From JAAYYM01 sp964638005 (lineage in GTDB: Bacteria > Bacillota > Clostridia > Lachnospirales > Lachnospiraceae): DNA of 13,656 nt. Below the pieces are notes generated by a model. The model saw only the letters and a list, made by a program, of their open reading frames with translations, made no database searches and had not been told where the DNA came from. The translations under genes and the position numbers were made by a program. The number at the start of each line of letters is the position of its first letter. The first letter of the stretch is position 1. The DNA is taken from contig CAZWXS010000058.1 of the NCBI GenBank assembly GCA_964638005.1, positions 1 through 13,656 of the forward strand, in the 5' to 3' direction. Below are positions 6,233 through 13,549 of the stretch, in pieces.

Positions 6233-6863
6233 TCAGATATTATATATCAATGCAAGCCCAAGAAAACAAGGAAGCAGTCCTATGTTGTGCAAAAGGTTAC
6301 AGAAAAAACTGGGTGGGGAGATGATAGACCTCTTTGATGTCAAACTAGAACTAATCGATATCATGAATGCATTTGATCATGCAGATACTATCGTCATTGC
6401 AGGCCCATGCTATGTGAATTCTTATCCGGCAAGAGTTACATTGCTATTAGAAGAACTACAGAAGCAGCCTGAGAAGTGTCATGGACAGAAGTTATATGGT
6501 GTGATCAATGGTGGTATGCCATACATGCATACACACGAATCTGCTCTGAACCAACTTGAATTATTCAGTCTGGAATGTAACATGCACTATGCAGGGGGAT
6601 TTGTGATTGGAATCGGACCAATGCTCAACGGACAGGAACTTGAGAAACATATGTGCGCGAAGAAGATCGTTCCGGCATTTGATCAATTTACCAGTCATGT
6701 AGAACATGGAGAGGATTCTCCAAAGAAACTATATTATGATGCAGCAATGAAGATGCCTGCACTCATTGCAATGTTTATGACGAAGAAAATGAGTAACAAT
6801 ATCACAAATAATCTTGCGGTCCATGGATTTGATTACAACACACCAAGCCCATATCGCCAGTAG
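6225..6863 (+). CDS. NAD(P)H-dependent flavin oxidoreductase (flavodoxin fold)
   Basis: This 212-residue protein starts MHNQILYINASPRKQGSS, with the FMN-phosphate loop ASPRKQGSS at 10-18. GPCYVNSYPARVTLLLEEL (about 60-78) corresponds to the second flavin-binding loop and following helix of NADPH-dependent FMN reductases. The C-terminal third, with MKMPALIAMFMTKK, is less typical and may form a dimer or membrane-associated helix. It starts inside the end of the preceding flavoprotein gene (8-base overlap) with GGAGGTGAT at 6211-6219, so translation is probably coupled and the two products may form a complex. The likely role is reduction of quinones, flavins or xenobiotics. No terminator stem was found behind the stop. 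Confidence 0.75.
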   Translation: MHNQILYINASPRKQGSSPMLCKRLQKKLGGEMIDLFDVKLELIDIMNAFDHADTIVIAGPCYVNSYPARVTLLLEELQKQPEKCHGQKLYGVINGGMPYMHTHESALNQLELFSLECNMHYAGGFVIGIGPMLNGQELEKHMCAKKIVPAFDQFTSHVEHGEDSPKKLYYDAAMKMPALIAMFMTKKMSNNITNNLAVHGFDYNTPSPYRQ

Positions 6864-6919
6864 TTAACTTTTTTATTCATAATGCAAAAAGACATTGTAT
6901 GGATTTCGGAGGTTGGTGT

Positions 6920-7411
6920 ATGAAAGGCAAGGCAAAAGCAGCAGATAAAACAAATGTAATGCGTCTGTTAGAAACAGCAGAGATTGCGTTTCGGACGATG
7001 GAATATGAAGTGGATGAAAATGATCTGTCAGGGGTTCATGTGGCAGAGCAGCTTGGACAGCCTGTGGAACAGGTCTTTAAGACACTTGTTGTACAGGGAG
7101 AGAAACAAGGCTATCTGGTGTGCTGTATTCCGGTGGCAGAAGAGTTGGATCTGAAGAAGGTAGCTAAGGCGGCAGGAGATAAGAAAGTAGAGATGCTGCC
7201 GATGAAAGAACTGCTTGGGGTGACCGGATACATCAGAGGTGGCTGCTCTCCGATTGGAATGAAGAAAAAAATCCCCACTTTCATAGATGAGACGGCAGTC
7301 TTGTTTGAAGAAATCGCTGTCAGCGCAGGCATTAGAGGAGCACAGGTGTTGCTGAATCCGGAGACACTGGGCGAGTACGTACAGGCAGAATTTGTTGACT
7401 TAGTAAAATAG
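6920..7411 (+). CDS. ybaK: YbaK/EbsC family Cys-tRNA(Pro)/aminoacyl-tRNA deacylase
   Basis: This 163-residue cytoplasmic editing enzyme of the YbaK type hydrolyses Cys wrongly attached to tRNA(Pro). Family hallmarks are VFKTLVVQ with the catalytic-region lysine K54, VAEELDLKKVAKAAG (73-87), and the conserved GYIRGGCSPIG (103-113). Length is normal for YbaK (about 155-165). An upstream in-frame ATG at 6899 would add seven residues but has no ribosome site. CGGAGG (6907-6912) lies 7 nt before ATG 6920, which decides the start. It stands 56 bases after the flavoprotein operon with no obvious promoter, so it could be partly read through from there. A terminator closes it. Substrate specificity within the YbaK/ProX/EbsC group cannot be settled from this. 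Confidence 0.88.
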   Translation: MKGKAKAADKTNVMRLLETAEIAFRTMEYEVDENDLSGVHVAEQLGQPVEQVFKTLVVQGEKQGYLVCCIPVAEELDLKKVAKAAGDKKVEMLPMKELLGVTGYIRGGCSPIGMKKKIPTFIDETAVLFEEIAVSAGIRGAQVLLNPETLGEYVQAEFVDLVK

Positions 7412-7427
7412 AAATTTATAGTTTAAG

Positions 7428-7461
7428 TAACTGCTTTTGTTTGAAGAAGAGCAGTTATTTT
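7428..7461 (+). terminator. Terminator after ybaK
   Basis: TAACTGCT (7428-7435) pairs with AGCAGTTA (7450-7457) across a 14-base loop, and TTTT follows. The T run abuts the first direct repeat of the next unit's control region. Confidence 0.7.
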
Positions 7462-7493
7462 GCATTTCATCCGTTTAGAATGCAACTCATCCG
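7461..7493. promoter_or_regulatory. Paired direct repeats, candidate LytTR binding sites
   Basis: TGCATTTCATCCG (7461-7473) and TGCAACTCATCCG (7481-7493) match at 11 of 13 positions and are 20 bp apart start to start, so both face the same side of the helix. LytTR-domain regulators typically bind pairs of direct repeats about two helical turns apart upstream of the -35 region. A LytTR gene lies in the operon downstream. The assignment is inference from spacing and context; the motif itself differs from the classical AgrA/ComE-type site. Confidence 0.55.
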
Positions 7494-7501
7494 CAGAAGT
7501 A

Positions 7502-7530
7502 TTGGCAATTTAAAAAGTGCGTGATAAGGT
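7502..7530 (+). promoter_or_regulatory. Weak, possibly activator-dependent promoter
   Basis: TTGGCA (7502-7507) is an acceptable -35 and lies 8 bp behind the second direct repeat. At 17-bp spacing only a poor -10 (TAAGGT, 7525-7530) is present. A weak core promoter directly behind paired repeats fits activation by a bound regulator, but the boxes are uncertain. Confidence 0.35.
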
Positions 7531-7559
7531 GGCATTATCAAGAAACGGAGGAATGAAGC

Positions 7560-8882
7560 GTGGGAATTTTATTATTAGGAATTGCAATTACAGTAGAGTT
7601 ATTTTTTATGATCTGGTCGTTAGCCACAAAGGACAGACATGATCTGGAGAAGGTGATCGTCAGAACAGTCAGCGTTGTGTTACTGATTTTATTACTGGTG
7701 ATCGGAGTGCTTCAGGGAACAGCACGATATGGAATGCTGATTCTGATTCTTGGTATCCAGGCACTGGTCGGATATCTGGTCTGGAGAAAGAAAAAAGAGA
7801 ACCCTTTTAAGAGTGGCAGACAGATACTGAAACTAGTTGGAAATGGGATGCTGTATACATCGGCTTTATTCGTGGCAATTCTGTTTCCGCAATACAAGGA
7901 ACCGGCTGTAACAGGGACTCATCAGGTGGAAACGGCAGAGTATACATGGGTAGATGAAAGTCGTGTAGAAACTTTCACAGACACAGGAGAAAAGCGTGCT
8001 ATCACAATCAAAATATGGTATCCTGTGGAAGAAGGAAAGTATCCGCTTGCAGTCTTTTCACATGGCGCATTCGGAGTATTGGAAAGCAATACTTCCACCT
8101 GTATGAATCTTGCTTCAAATGGATATGTAGCAGTCAGTATCGCACACCCATACCATGCTGCTTATGTGATGGATACAAGTGGCAAGGTTACAATCGGAGA
8201 CGTGGGATTTGTGAATCAAGTCTATGCGGACAATGGCGAAGATACCCCGGAGGGAGAGAAAAGAGTCTATGAATTCAGCCGGGAATGGATGAAACTGCGT
8301 ACCGATGATGAGAATTTTGTGTTGGATACGATTCTGGAAAAAGCCCAAAATGGAGAAGAAGGTCCATTTAGACTGATTGATACAGAAAAGATCGGATTGT
8401 TCGGACATTCCATGGGTGGAGCAACCGCTGTTGCACTTGGAAGAGAGCGTGATGACATCGATGCAGTGATCGATCTGGAAGGCACGATGTTCAGTGAATA
8501 TACGGATTTTGTAGATGGCGCTTATGTGTATAATGAAGAGCCATATCCGATTCCGATATTGGATGTGAATTCAAGAGCGGTCTATGATCAGGCAATGGAA
8601 TTGCCAGAGACAGCAGGAGTTACTTATTTGAATTTCTACATTGGTGAACATGCGAAGGACTTCCATGAAGTCGTCATCAATGGAACAAATCATATGAACT
8701 TTACAGATCTGCCAATGGTATCACCGGCGCTTGCAAATGTGTTAAGTGCAAGTACAGGTTTCTCCGATGAGGGAAAAGTGAATCCGAGAGAATGTATTGA
8801 AACAATTAATGCTGTCGTACTCAATTTCTTCGATTATTATGTGAAGGGTGAGGGAGAACTAAATTTACAGGCAGAATATTGA
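7560..8882 (+). CDS. Membrane-anchored alpha/beta hydrolase (PAF-acetylhydrolase-like)
   Basis: The 440-residue protein has four N-terminal membrane helices (about 1-22, 32-53, 57-75, 89-109) and then a hydrolase domain (about 120-435), probably outside the membrane. The nucleophile elbow is GHSMGG (282-287, Ser284). FSHGAFG (166-172) forms the oxyanion-hole strand. Asp305 in DAVIDLEG and His378 in GTNHMNF complete a likely catalytic triad. The layout resembles platelet-activating-factor acetylhydrolase/dienelactone-hydrolase-type esterases that cut short ester groups, but the substrate is not known. The start is GTG 7560 with GGAGG at 7547-7551; the ATG at 7552 is out of frame. The LytTR gene starts 35 nt after the stop, so the hydrolase is the first gene of a three-gene unit preceded by paired direct repeats. 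Confidence 0.82.
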   Translation: MGILLLGIAITVELFFMIWSLATKDRHDLEKVIVRTVSVVLLILLLVIGVLQGTARYGMLILILGIQALVGYLVWRKKKENPFKSGRQILKLVGNGMLYTSALFVAILFPQYKEPAVTGTHQVETAEYTWVDESRVETFTDTGEKRAITIKIWYPVEEGKYPLAVFSHGAFGVLESNTSTCMNLASNGYVAVSIAHPYHAAYVMDTSGKVTIGDVGFVNQVYADNGEDTPEGEKRVYEFSREWMKLRTDDENFVLDTILEKAQNGEEGPFRLIDTEKIGLFGHSMGGATAVALGRERDDIDAVIDLEGTMFSEYTDFVDGAYVYNEEPYPIPILDVNSRAVYDQAMELPETAGVTYLNFYIGEHAKDFHEVVINGTNHMNFTDLPMVSPALANVLSASTGFSDEGKVNPRECIETINAVVLNFFDYYVKGEGELNLQAEY

Positions 8883-8917
8883 GTCAATGATTAGAACAGA
8901 TAGAGAGGAATATACAC

Positions 8918-9373
8918 GTGAAAACGATTGTCAGAAAAATCACACAAAAGGAAGCAGAACAAGTTGTTATTGAATGTGTTGAAGTGACACCGGAGATCAG
9001 GGAGATCTACTCCTATGCAATGACGAAAGGAACAGAACTTTCAGGCATGGCGGGAGAGCATATGAGCCGTTTTCGCCTAGAAGATGTGTGTTACTTTGAA
9101 GCTGTGGACGAGAAGGTATTTGCTTATACGGAAAAGGAAGTCTATGAATTAAAACTTCGTCTTTACGAGGTGGAACAGGCTTATGCGTCGTATCATTTTG
9201 TGAGGTGTTCTAAGTCAATTGTCTTGAATCTGATGCAGCTTGGCAGTATTAGTCCGGCACTGAATGGAAGGTTTTTAGCACATATGAAAAATGGTGAGAA
9301 ACTGATGATTTCCAGACAGTATGCACAGGTGTTAAAGAAAATAATCATGGGAGGTGGCAGCAATGAAGCGTAA
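8918..9373 (+). CDS. LytTR DNA-binding regulator without receiver domain
   Basis: This 151-residue regulator has its LytTR domain at about 50-143. Recognisable parts are the FRLEDVCYFEAVDEKVFAYT region, YHFVRCSKSIVLNL, and the closing RFLAHMKNGEKLMISRQYAQ. There is no receiver or sensor domain; the first 50 residues are a short alpha/beta extension. LytTR proteins bind direct repeats through a beta-rich fold. Standalone LytTR genes coupled to a DUF3021 membrane protein are common in Firmicutes; there the membrane partner is generally thought to restrain the regulator. The start is GTG 8918 behind GAGAGGA (8903-8909). Its end overlaps the DUF3021 gene, as is usual for this pair. Likely targets are its own operon and perhaps the exporter pair downstream. 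Confidence 0.88.
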   Translation: MKTIVRKITQKEAEQVVIECVEVTPEIREIYSYAMTKGTELSGMAGEHMSRFRLEDVCYFEAVDEKVFAYTEKEVYELKLRLYEVEQAYASYHFVRCSKSIVLNLMQLGSISPALNGRFLAHMKNGEKLMISRQYAQVLKKIIMGGGSNEA

Positions 9374-9824
9374 AGAAATATGGGTTGATTTCATGATGAG
9401 TTTTTTTATCATAACGGCATGTATTACAATTCTGGAAGGCATATTAGGAGCGATTTTTTTGCCGGACGTGCAGTTTGGTTACGAAGCTTTCTTTTCACCA
9501 CCACTTTTTGGACTGCTGTCTGCCCTCTTAGGCTTTGTAGGATATTCGAAGCATGAATTGACAGTCAGACAGGCATTTTTTAGAAAGATACTGCATTTGT
9601 TATTGATAGAAATTATGGTATTTGGACTGAATATGTTGATTGGAAATATCTTTGAACCGAAATTGTGTCTGGCACTGATCTTAGCGATTGCAGTTGTCTA
9701 TATTACAGTCAATGCGGTGTTGTGGATCAATGACCAAAAGAGTGCAGAGAAATTCAATCAGGAACTAAAATCGTTTCAGGAGAAGATGATACTCGAACGG
9801 CAACGACAATCTGCACAAGATTAA
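9363..9824 (+). CDS. DUF3021 membrane protein, partner of the LytTR regulator
   Basis: This 153-residue protein has four membrane helices (about 8-33, 45-61, 76-95 and 101-121) and a charged cytoplasmic tail (about 124-153, DQKSAEKFNQELKSFQEKM) likely to be helical or coiled. This is the standard layout of DUF3021 proteins encoded with LytTR regulators. The proposed role is to hold the LytTR protein inactive at the membrane until a signal arrives; this is known for related systems and inferred here. A GTG at 9354 is possible, but GGGAGG (9349-9354) is correctly spaced for ATG 9363, giving an 11-base overlap with the LytTR gene and probable translational coupling. No terminator stem was recognised after the stop. 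Confidence 0.82.
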   Translation: MKRKEIWVDFMMSFFIITACITILEGILGAIFLPDVQFGYEAFFSPPLFGLLSALLGFVGYSKHELTVRQAFFRKILHLLLIEIMVFGLNMLIGNIFEPKLCLALILAIAVVYITVNAVLWINDQKSAEKFNQELKSFQEKMILERQRQSAQD

Positions 9825-9921
9825 TTGCGGCTGTATACGGAAAATTTGAGATTGTAAATGAAAAATCGAGACGGCATATGAAAAATGAGCAGATGCAGGA
9901 GAAAAACATGACAGATGTAAC

Positions 9922-9950
9922 TTGAACTGACAAACCGGGTATGTTATTTT
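9922..9950 (+). promoter_or_regulatory. Possible promoter of the ABC exporter pair
   Basis: TTGAAC (9922-9927), 17 bp, then TATTTT (9945-9950) is the best core promoter found in the 214-base gap 9825-10038. The palindromes TTGTACAA (9950-9957) and ATCATGAT (9957-9964) follow and could be protein-binding sites. The CATCCG repeat found before the hydrolase gene does not occur here. The rest of the gap holds nothing recognisable. Confidence 0.3.
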
Positions 9951-10038
9951 TGTACAATCATGATCAGACAGAGACAAAATGATAGAATATGGGCAAATGA
10001 ATCTATGATAGACAACAGAATTACAGGAGCGGGGAGTC

Positions 10039-11775
10039 ATGGACGAGAAACAACAGAAACCGTATGAGGAAGTATTGAAACGGTTTTTACATATTAACAA
10101 AGCATCGATACCGGGGTTTATAACCGCGGTATTCTTGCTGATTGGATCAATGTTATTAGAGTCCGGAATTTCAATTTGCACAGGCAGGATGTTTGACTGT
10201 GTTACAAATCGGGAACTGGATTTTTTCATCAGACTCGTGATCATTCTCTGCGGTATTCAGATCATTAAATTAGTGGTAGGATATCAAGTCAATTACCGCG
10301 TGAGCCATCTGAGCGAGATCTGTATCCGGAGAATGCGTACTTATACTTATGAACACATCAGCCGTGCCAGCATGAGGTGGCTGGATAACAATAAATTAGG
10401 CGACATCATATCACGTGTCAACGGTGATTTGAATGCGCTGGTAGAGGCTGTTAATACATTTTTGACATGGGAAGTATCGGATCTGGTCAGATTTGTAGTC
10501 TGCATGGTGGTCTGCTTTATCATGAACTGGAAGTTATCACTGATCAGTTTCTGTATCATTCCGATTGTTGGATTCCTGCAATTCAAATCAGGCAAGCCGA
10601 TTGCAGGACTCGGACAGAAGCGTTCAGCGGCAGAAGGTAAAGTAGGTGCGGTATTCATGGATTTTCTTGGAGGACTTTCTATTTCAAAAGCATTCGGAAT
10701 GGAAAGGGAAGTCTCAGGAAAGTATGGGGCTGCGGTTGATGAAGCAGTAAAAGCAAACGTAAAGTCATTTCGCATGGAATTCATTTTGTACCCATTGCAG
10801 ATGTTGATGAATTTTGCACCGATGCTATGTATCACAGGAGTTGGTGCGTATTTTGTGATCGACGGACAGCTGACTCTGGGAAGTTTACTTGCCTATATCA
10901 TGATCGCAATAGGAGCATTCAATGCGGTCGGTGGCTTGTCATGGCAGGTTCGTGATATTTATAATACGATGGGAATTGCCAGTCGTATCTTTGAAATCTG
11001 GGATGTTGAGATTGAGCCGCAGGGCGGAACAGTAACGGAAAGAAAGGCAGAATTACCGGTGGAATTCAGACAGGTATTCTTTGGATATAATCAAGAGGTC
11101 GAGATACTTCATGGAGTTGATTTTCAAATCAGACAGGGAGAACAGGTGGCACTTGTCGGTTCTTCCGGTTCTGGAAAATCAACGATCATGAAACTGCTTG
11201 CCGGATTTTACGAGCAGACCGGCGGCGATATTTATTTCTATGGAAATGAACGTAGATTGTGGAGTACGGATGCACTGCGGGCACAGATTGCTTATGTGGG
11301 TCAGGATGCATTCTTATTTCCGGGTACGATTCTTTCGAATGTGCTGTTGGGTCGTGCAGATGCGACTGAAACAGAAGCAAGAGAAGTACTGACAGCAGTT
11401 GGCTTACAGTTTCTGGATGTAAATGCCGAGATTGGGGAACGCGGAATCATGCTTTCCGGTGGTCAGCGCCAGAGAATCTGTATTGCAAGGGCACTCCTTA
11501 AAAATGCCGAGCTTGTCTTATTGGATGAGCCGACTTCGGCACTCGACACAGAATCGGAATATCAGGTGCAGGAAGCACTGATCCATCTGACAAAAGGAAA
11601 GACGACCATCATGATTGCACACCGCCTGTCAGCGATTCATCATGTGGATCGCATCATCTGTCTGCATGAAGGAAAGATCGCGGAGCAGGGAACCCACAGT
11701 GAACTGATGGAACGCGGTGGCGTCTATCGTGCGTTATATGAAAATCAAGTAAAGGGGGAAGGCGGCAATGCATAA
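10039..11775 (+). CDS. ABC exporter half-transporter (TMD-NBD), subunit 1
   Basis: This 578-residue type IV (B-subfamily) ABC exporter half-molecule has six membrane helices (about 25-320) fused to an ATPase domain (about 340-575). ATPase motifs: Walker A GSSGSGKST (374-382), Q-loop Q422, signature LSGGQ (472-476), Walker B LVLLDE with catalytic E497, D-loop SALD and H-loop H528, all canonical. RMRTYTYEHISRASMRWLDN (98-117) is the usual coupling-helix region before GDIISRVNGD. It exports an unidentified small molecule or peptide; no peptidase or substrate-binding domain is attached. ATG 10039 follows GGAGCGGGGAG. The second half-transporter starts 8 bases before this gene ends, so the two are translated together and most likely form a heterodimer. 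Control by the LytTR unit upstream is possible but not shown. Confidence 0.92.
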   Translation: MDEKQQKPYEEVLKRFLHINKASIPGFITAVFLLIGSMLLESGISICTGRMFDCVTNRELDFFIRLVIILCGIQIIKLVVGYQVNYRVSHLSEICIRRMRTYTYEHISRASMRWLDNNKLGDIISRVNGDLNALVEAVNTFLTWEVSDLVRFVVCMVVCFIMNWKLSLISFCIIPIVGFLQFKSGKPIAGLGQKRSAAEGKVGAVFMDFLGGLSISKAFGMEREVSGKYGAAVDEAVKANVKSFRMEFILYPLQMLMNFAPMLCITGVGAYFVIDGQLTLGSLLAYIMIAIGAFNAVGGLSWQVRDIYNTMGIASRIFEIWDVEIEPQGGTVTERKAELPVEFRQVFFGYNQEVEILHGVDFQIRQGEQVALVGSSGSGKSTIMKLLAGFYEQTGGDIYFYGNERRLWSTDALRAQIAYVGQDAFLFPGTILSNVLLGRADATETEAREVLTAVGLQFLDVNAEIGERGIMLSGGQRQRICIARALLKNAELVLLDEPTSALDTESEYQVQEALIHLTKGKTTIMIAHRLSAIHHVDRIICLHEGKIAEQGTHSELMERGGVYRALYENQVKGEGGNA

Positions 11776-13549
11776 AGAACAACATGAAAGTGCCTATACG
11801 CTGAAGCAGTCGGTGGGCATCCTGTTTCGTATGTGGAATTATTGCAGACAATACAGGTTCAGATTTTATGCCGGATTTATCATCGGAAGCCTTTCTCCTT
11901 TGTTTTTTGCATATATGGATTCTTACATTATGAAATCATTTTCCGAAGTATGTGTGGACGGCTCTTATTCCACACTGATTTCAACAATTATAAGGATTGT
12001 GGTGATAGAACTCATTGGATTTACCGTCTTTCCGATTGCGTTCGGAACGATCTACACAACTTATTCTAAGATTTCAGGTGTCATTAAGAAGGACATGTTT
12101 GAAAAGGCACAGAATCTGCCTGTATCTTATATAGAAGGAACGTACTCGGGAGATCTGGTCAATCGGCTGACTTCTGACTTTGATTCGGCGATTCAGCTTG
12201 TGGCATATCCGGGGGTTGGGCAGTATAATCCATTTGCTCTCATGTTCATGATGGTGGCAATCGGTGTGATTGTCGTGATTGCGAATCCACTCTTAGGCGT
12301 ACTGTCACTGGTGTTCAGTTTTCTGGGATTGGTCATGATCAATCTCTGCGTGAAACCGCTCCAGAAGAAGGAGCACCAAGTCAAGGAAGCAACAGGCAAG
12401 GCAGCACAGGGAATTATCAATTCTCTGTCGGGTGCAATGGTGTCCAGAATGTACGGCTTGGATAGATTATTGCAGAAGCAGTATGAGGAGAAGACAGAGG
12501 AAATCTATCGCTACAATGTTTCGCTGATCAGACGCAAATCGATTTTGTTTCTGTTTACAGACCTGCAGGGATTCTTGTCTTTCGCAGGCGTGACAGCCAT
12601 TGGATTATTTTTATCATTTAAGGGTTTGGTGGATATTCCGACTGTTATCTTCATTGCATCCATGCAGATGCAGCTCAGTGCACAGATTGGAGAACTGAGT
12701 CAGAAATATGCAGGCTTACAAAAATACATTGTAGGAGCAGACAGACTATTTTCATTCTTAGATGCAGTACCGGAGCAGGAAAGAGAAGATCTGGCCAAAG
12801 CAGATTACAGCGTGGAAAATGCAATTGAAATCAATCATCTGAACTTTGAATATGAAGAGGGCAAATCGTTATTCACAGACTTTGCACTTCAGATCAAACA
12901 GGGAGAGAAGCTTGCTGTTGTTGGCGGAAGCGGTGGCGGAAAGACCACCTTATATAAGCTGTTGTTGGAATTTGCAACAAAGAAGAGCGGAAACATCCGC
13001 ATTTTCGGGCATGAAAGTGACCAATACAGCATCCCCACAATGCGTTCGTTCTTCTCTTATGTGCCACAGGACTGTTATTTATTTGATACAACAATCTATG
13101 AAAATGTGCGTATGGGCAGACCGGAAGCGACCGACGAGGAAATCAGAAAGGCTCTCGATGACGCGTTTCTGACAGAGTTCATCGAAAGCCTGCCGGATGG
13201 AATCCATACAGAGGTAGGAGAGCGAGGATCTAAATTGTCAGGTGGACAGAAGCAGAGAATTGCAATCGCAAGAGCATTTCTCAAAAATGCCCCAATCATT
13301 TTGCTGGATGAAGCCACCTCGGCACTGGATTCCAAGTCCGAACAGGAAGTACAGGTAGCATTAGATCATCTATTAGAAGGGCGCACAGGCATTATCATAG
13401 CTCACAGGCTCTCGACGATAAAAAACTGCGACCGAATAATCGTTTTGGAGCAGGGAAAACTTGCAGAAGAAGGAACACATAAGACCCTGCTTGCTCAGAA
13501 CGGAAGATATAGGCAGTTGTTCGAGTTTCAAGATACACGCCCCCAATGA
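11768..13549 (+). CDS. ABC exporter half-transporter (TMD-NBD), subunit 2
   Basis: This 593-residue half-transporter has the same domain order as its neighbour: membrane helices at about 30-330 and ATPase at about 353-590. Motifs: Walker A GGSGGGKTT (386-394), Q434, LSGGQ (490-494), ILLDE with E515, SALD and H546. Both subunits keep the catalytic glutamate and an intact signature, so both composite ATP sites look competent. In many heterodimeric exporters (for example BmrCD) one site is degenerate. The start has a strong AAAGGGGGAAGG site (about 11752-11763). The last two sense codons and the TGA stop border or lie within the right-hand structured repeat: TGA is 13547-13549 and the repeat begins at 13544. 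The final residues (...TRPQ) may therefore have been replaced when the element arrived. Confidence 0.92.
   Translation: MHKEQHESAYTLKQSVGILFRMWNYCRQYRFRFYAGFIIGSLSPLFFAYMDSYIMKSFSEVCVDGSYSTLISTIIRIVVIELIGFTVFPIAFGTIYTTYSKISGVIKKDMFEKAQNLPVSYIEGTYSGDLVNRLTSDFDSAIQLVAYPGVGQYNPFALMFMMVAIGVIVVIANPLLGVLSLVFSFLGLVMINLCVKPLQKKEHQVKEATGKAAQGIINSLSGAMVSRMYGLDRLLQKQYEEKTEEIYRYNVSLIRRKSILFLFTDLQGFLSFAGVTAIGLFLSFKGLVDIPTVIFIASMQMQLSAQIGELSQKYAGLQKYIVGADRLFSFLDAVPEQEREDLAKADYSVENAIEINHLNFEYEEGKSLFTDFALQIKQGEKLAVVGGSGGGKTTLYKLLLEFATKKSGNIRIFGHESDQYSIPTMRSFFSYVPQDCYLFDTTIYENVRMGRPEATDEEIRKALDDAFLTEFIESLPDGIHTEVGERGSKLSGGQKQRIAIARAFLKNAPIILLDEATSALDSKSEQEVQVALDHLLEGRTGIIIAHRLSTIKNCDRIIVLEQGKLAEEGTHKTLLAQNGRYRQLFEFQDTRPQ

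Noticed and set aside
9878..9925. Small ORF (15 codons) in the gap before the ABC genes
   Set aside because: There is no convincing ribosome site or conserved feature; it is too short to support.
9765..10244. Antisense open frame of 159 codons
   Set aside because: It lies across the end of the DUF3021 gene and the start of the ABC gene, has no ribosome site or recognisable domain, and the + strand genes are clear.
10347..10835. Antisense open frame of 162 codons inside the ABC gene
   Set aside because: It is a shadow of the well-supported transporter frame, with low-complexity Ser/Thr/Asn-rich content.
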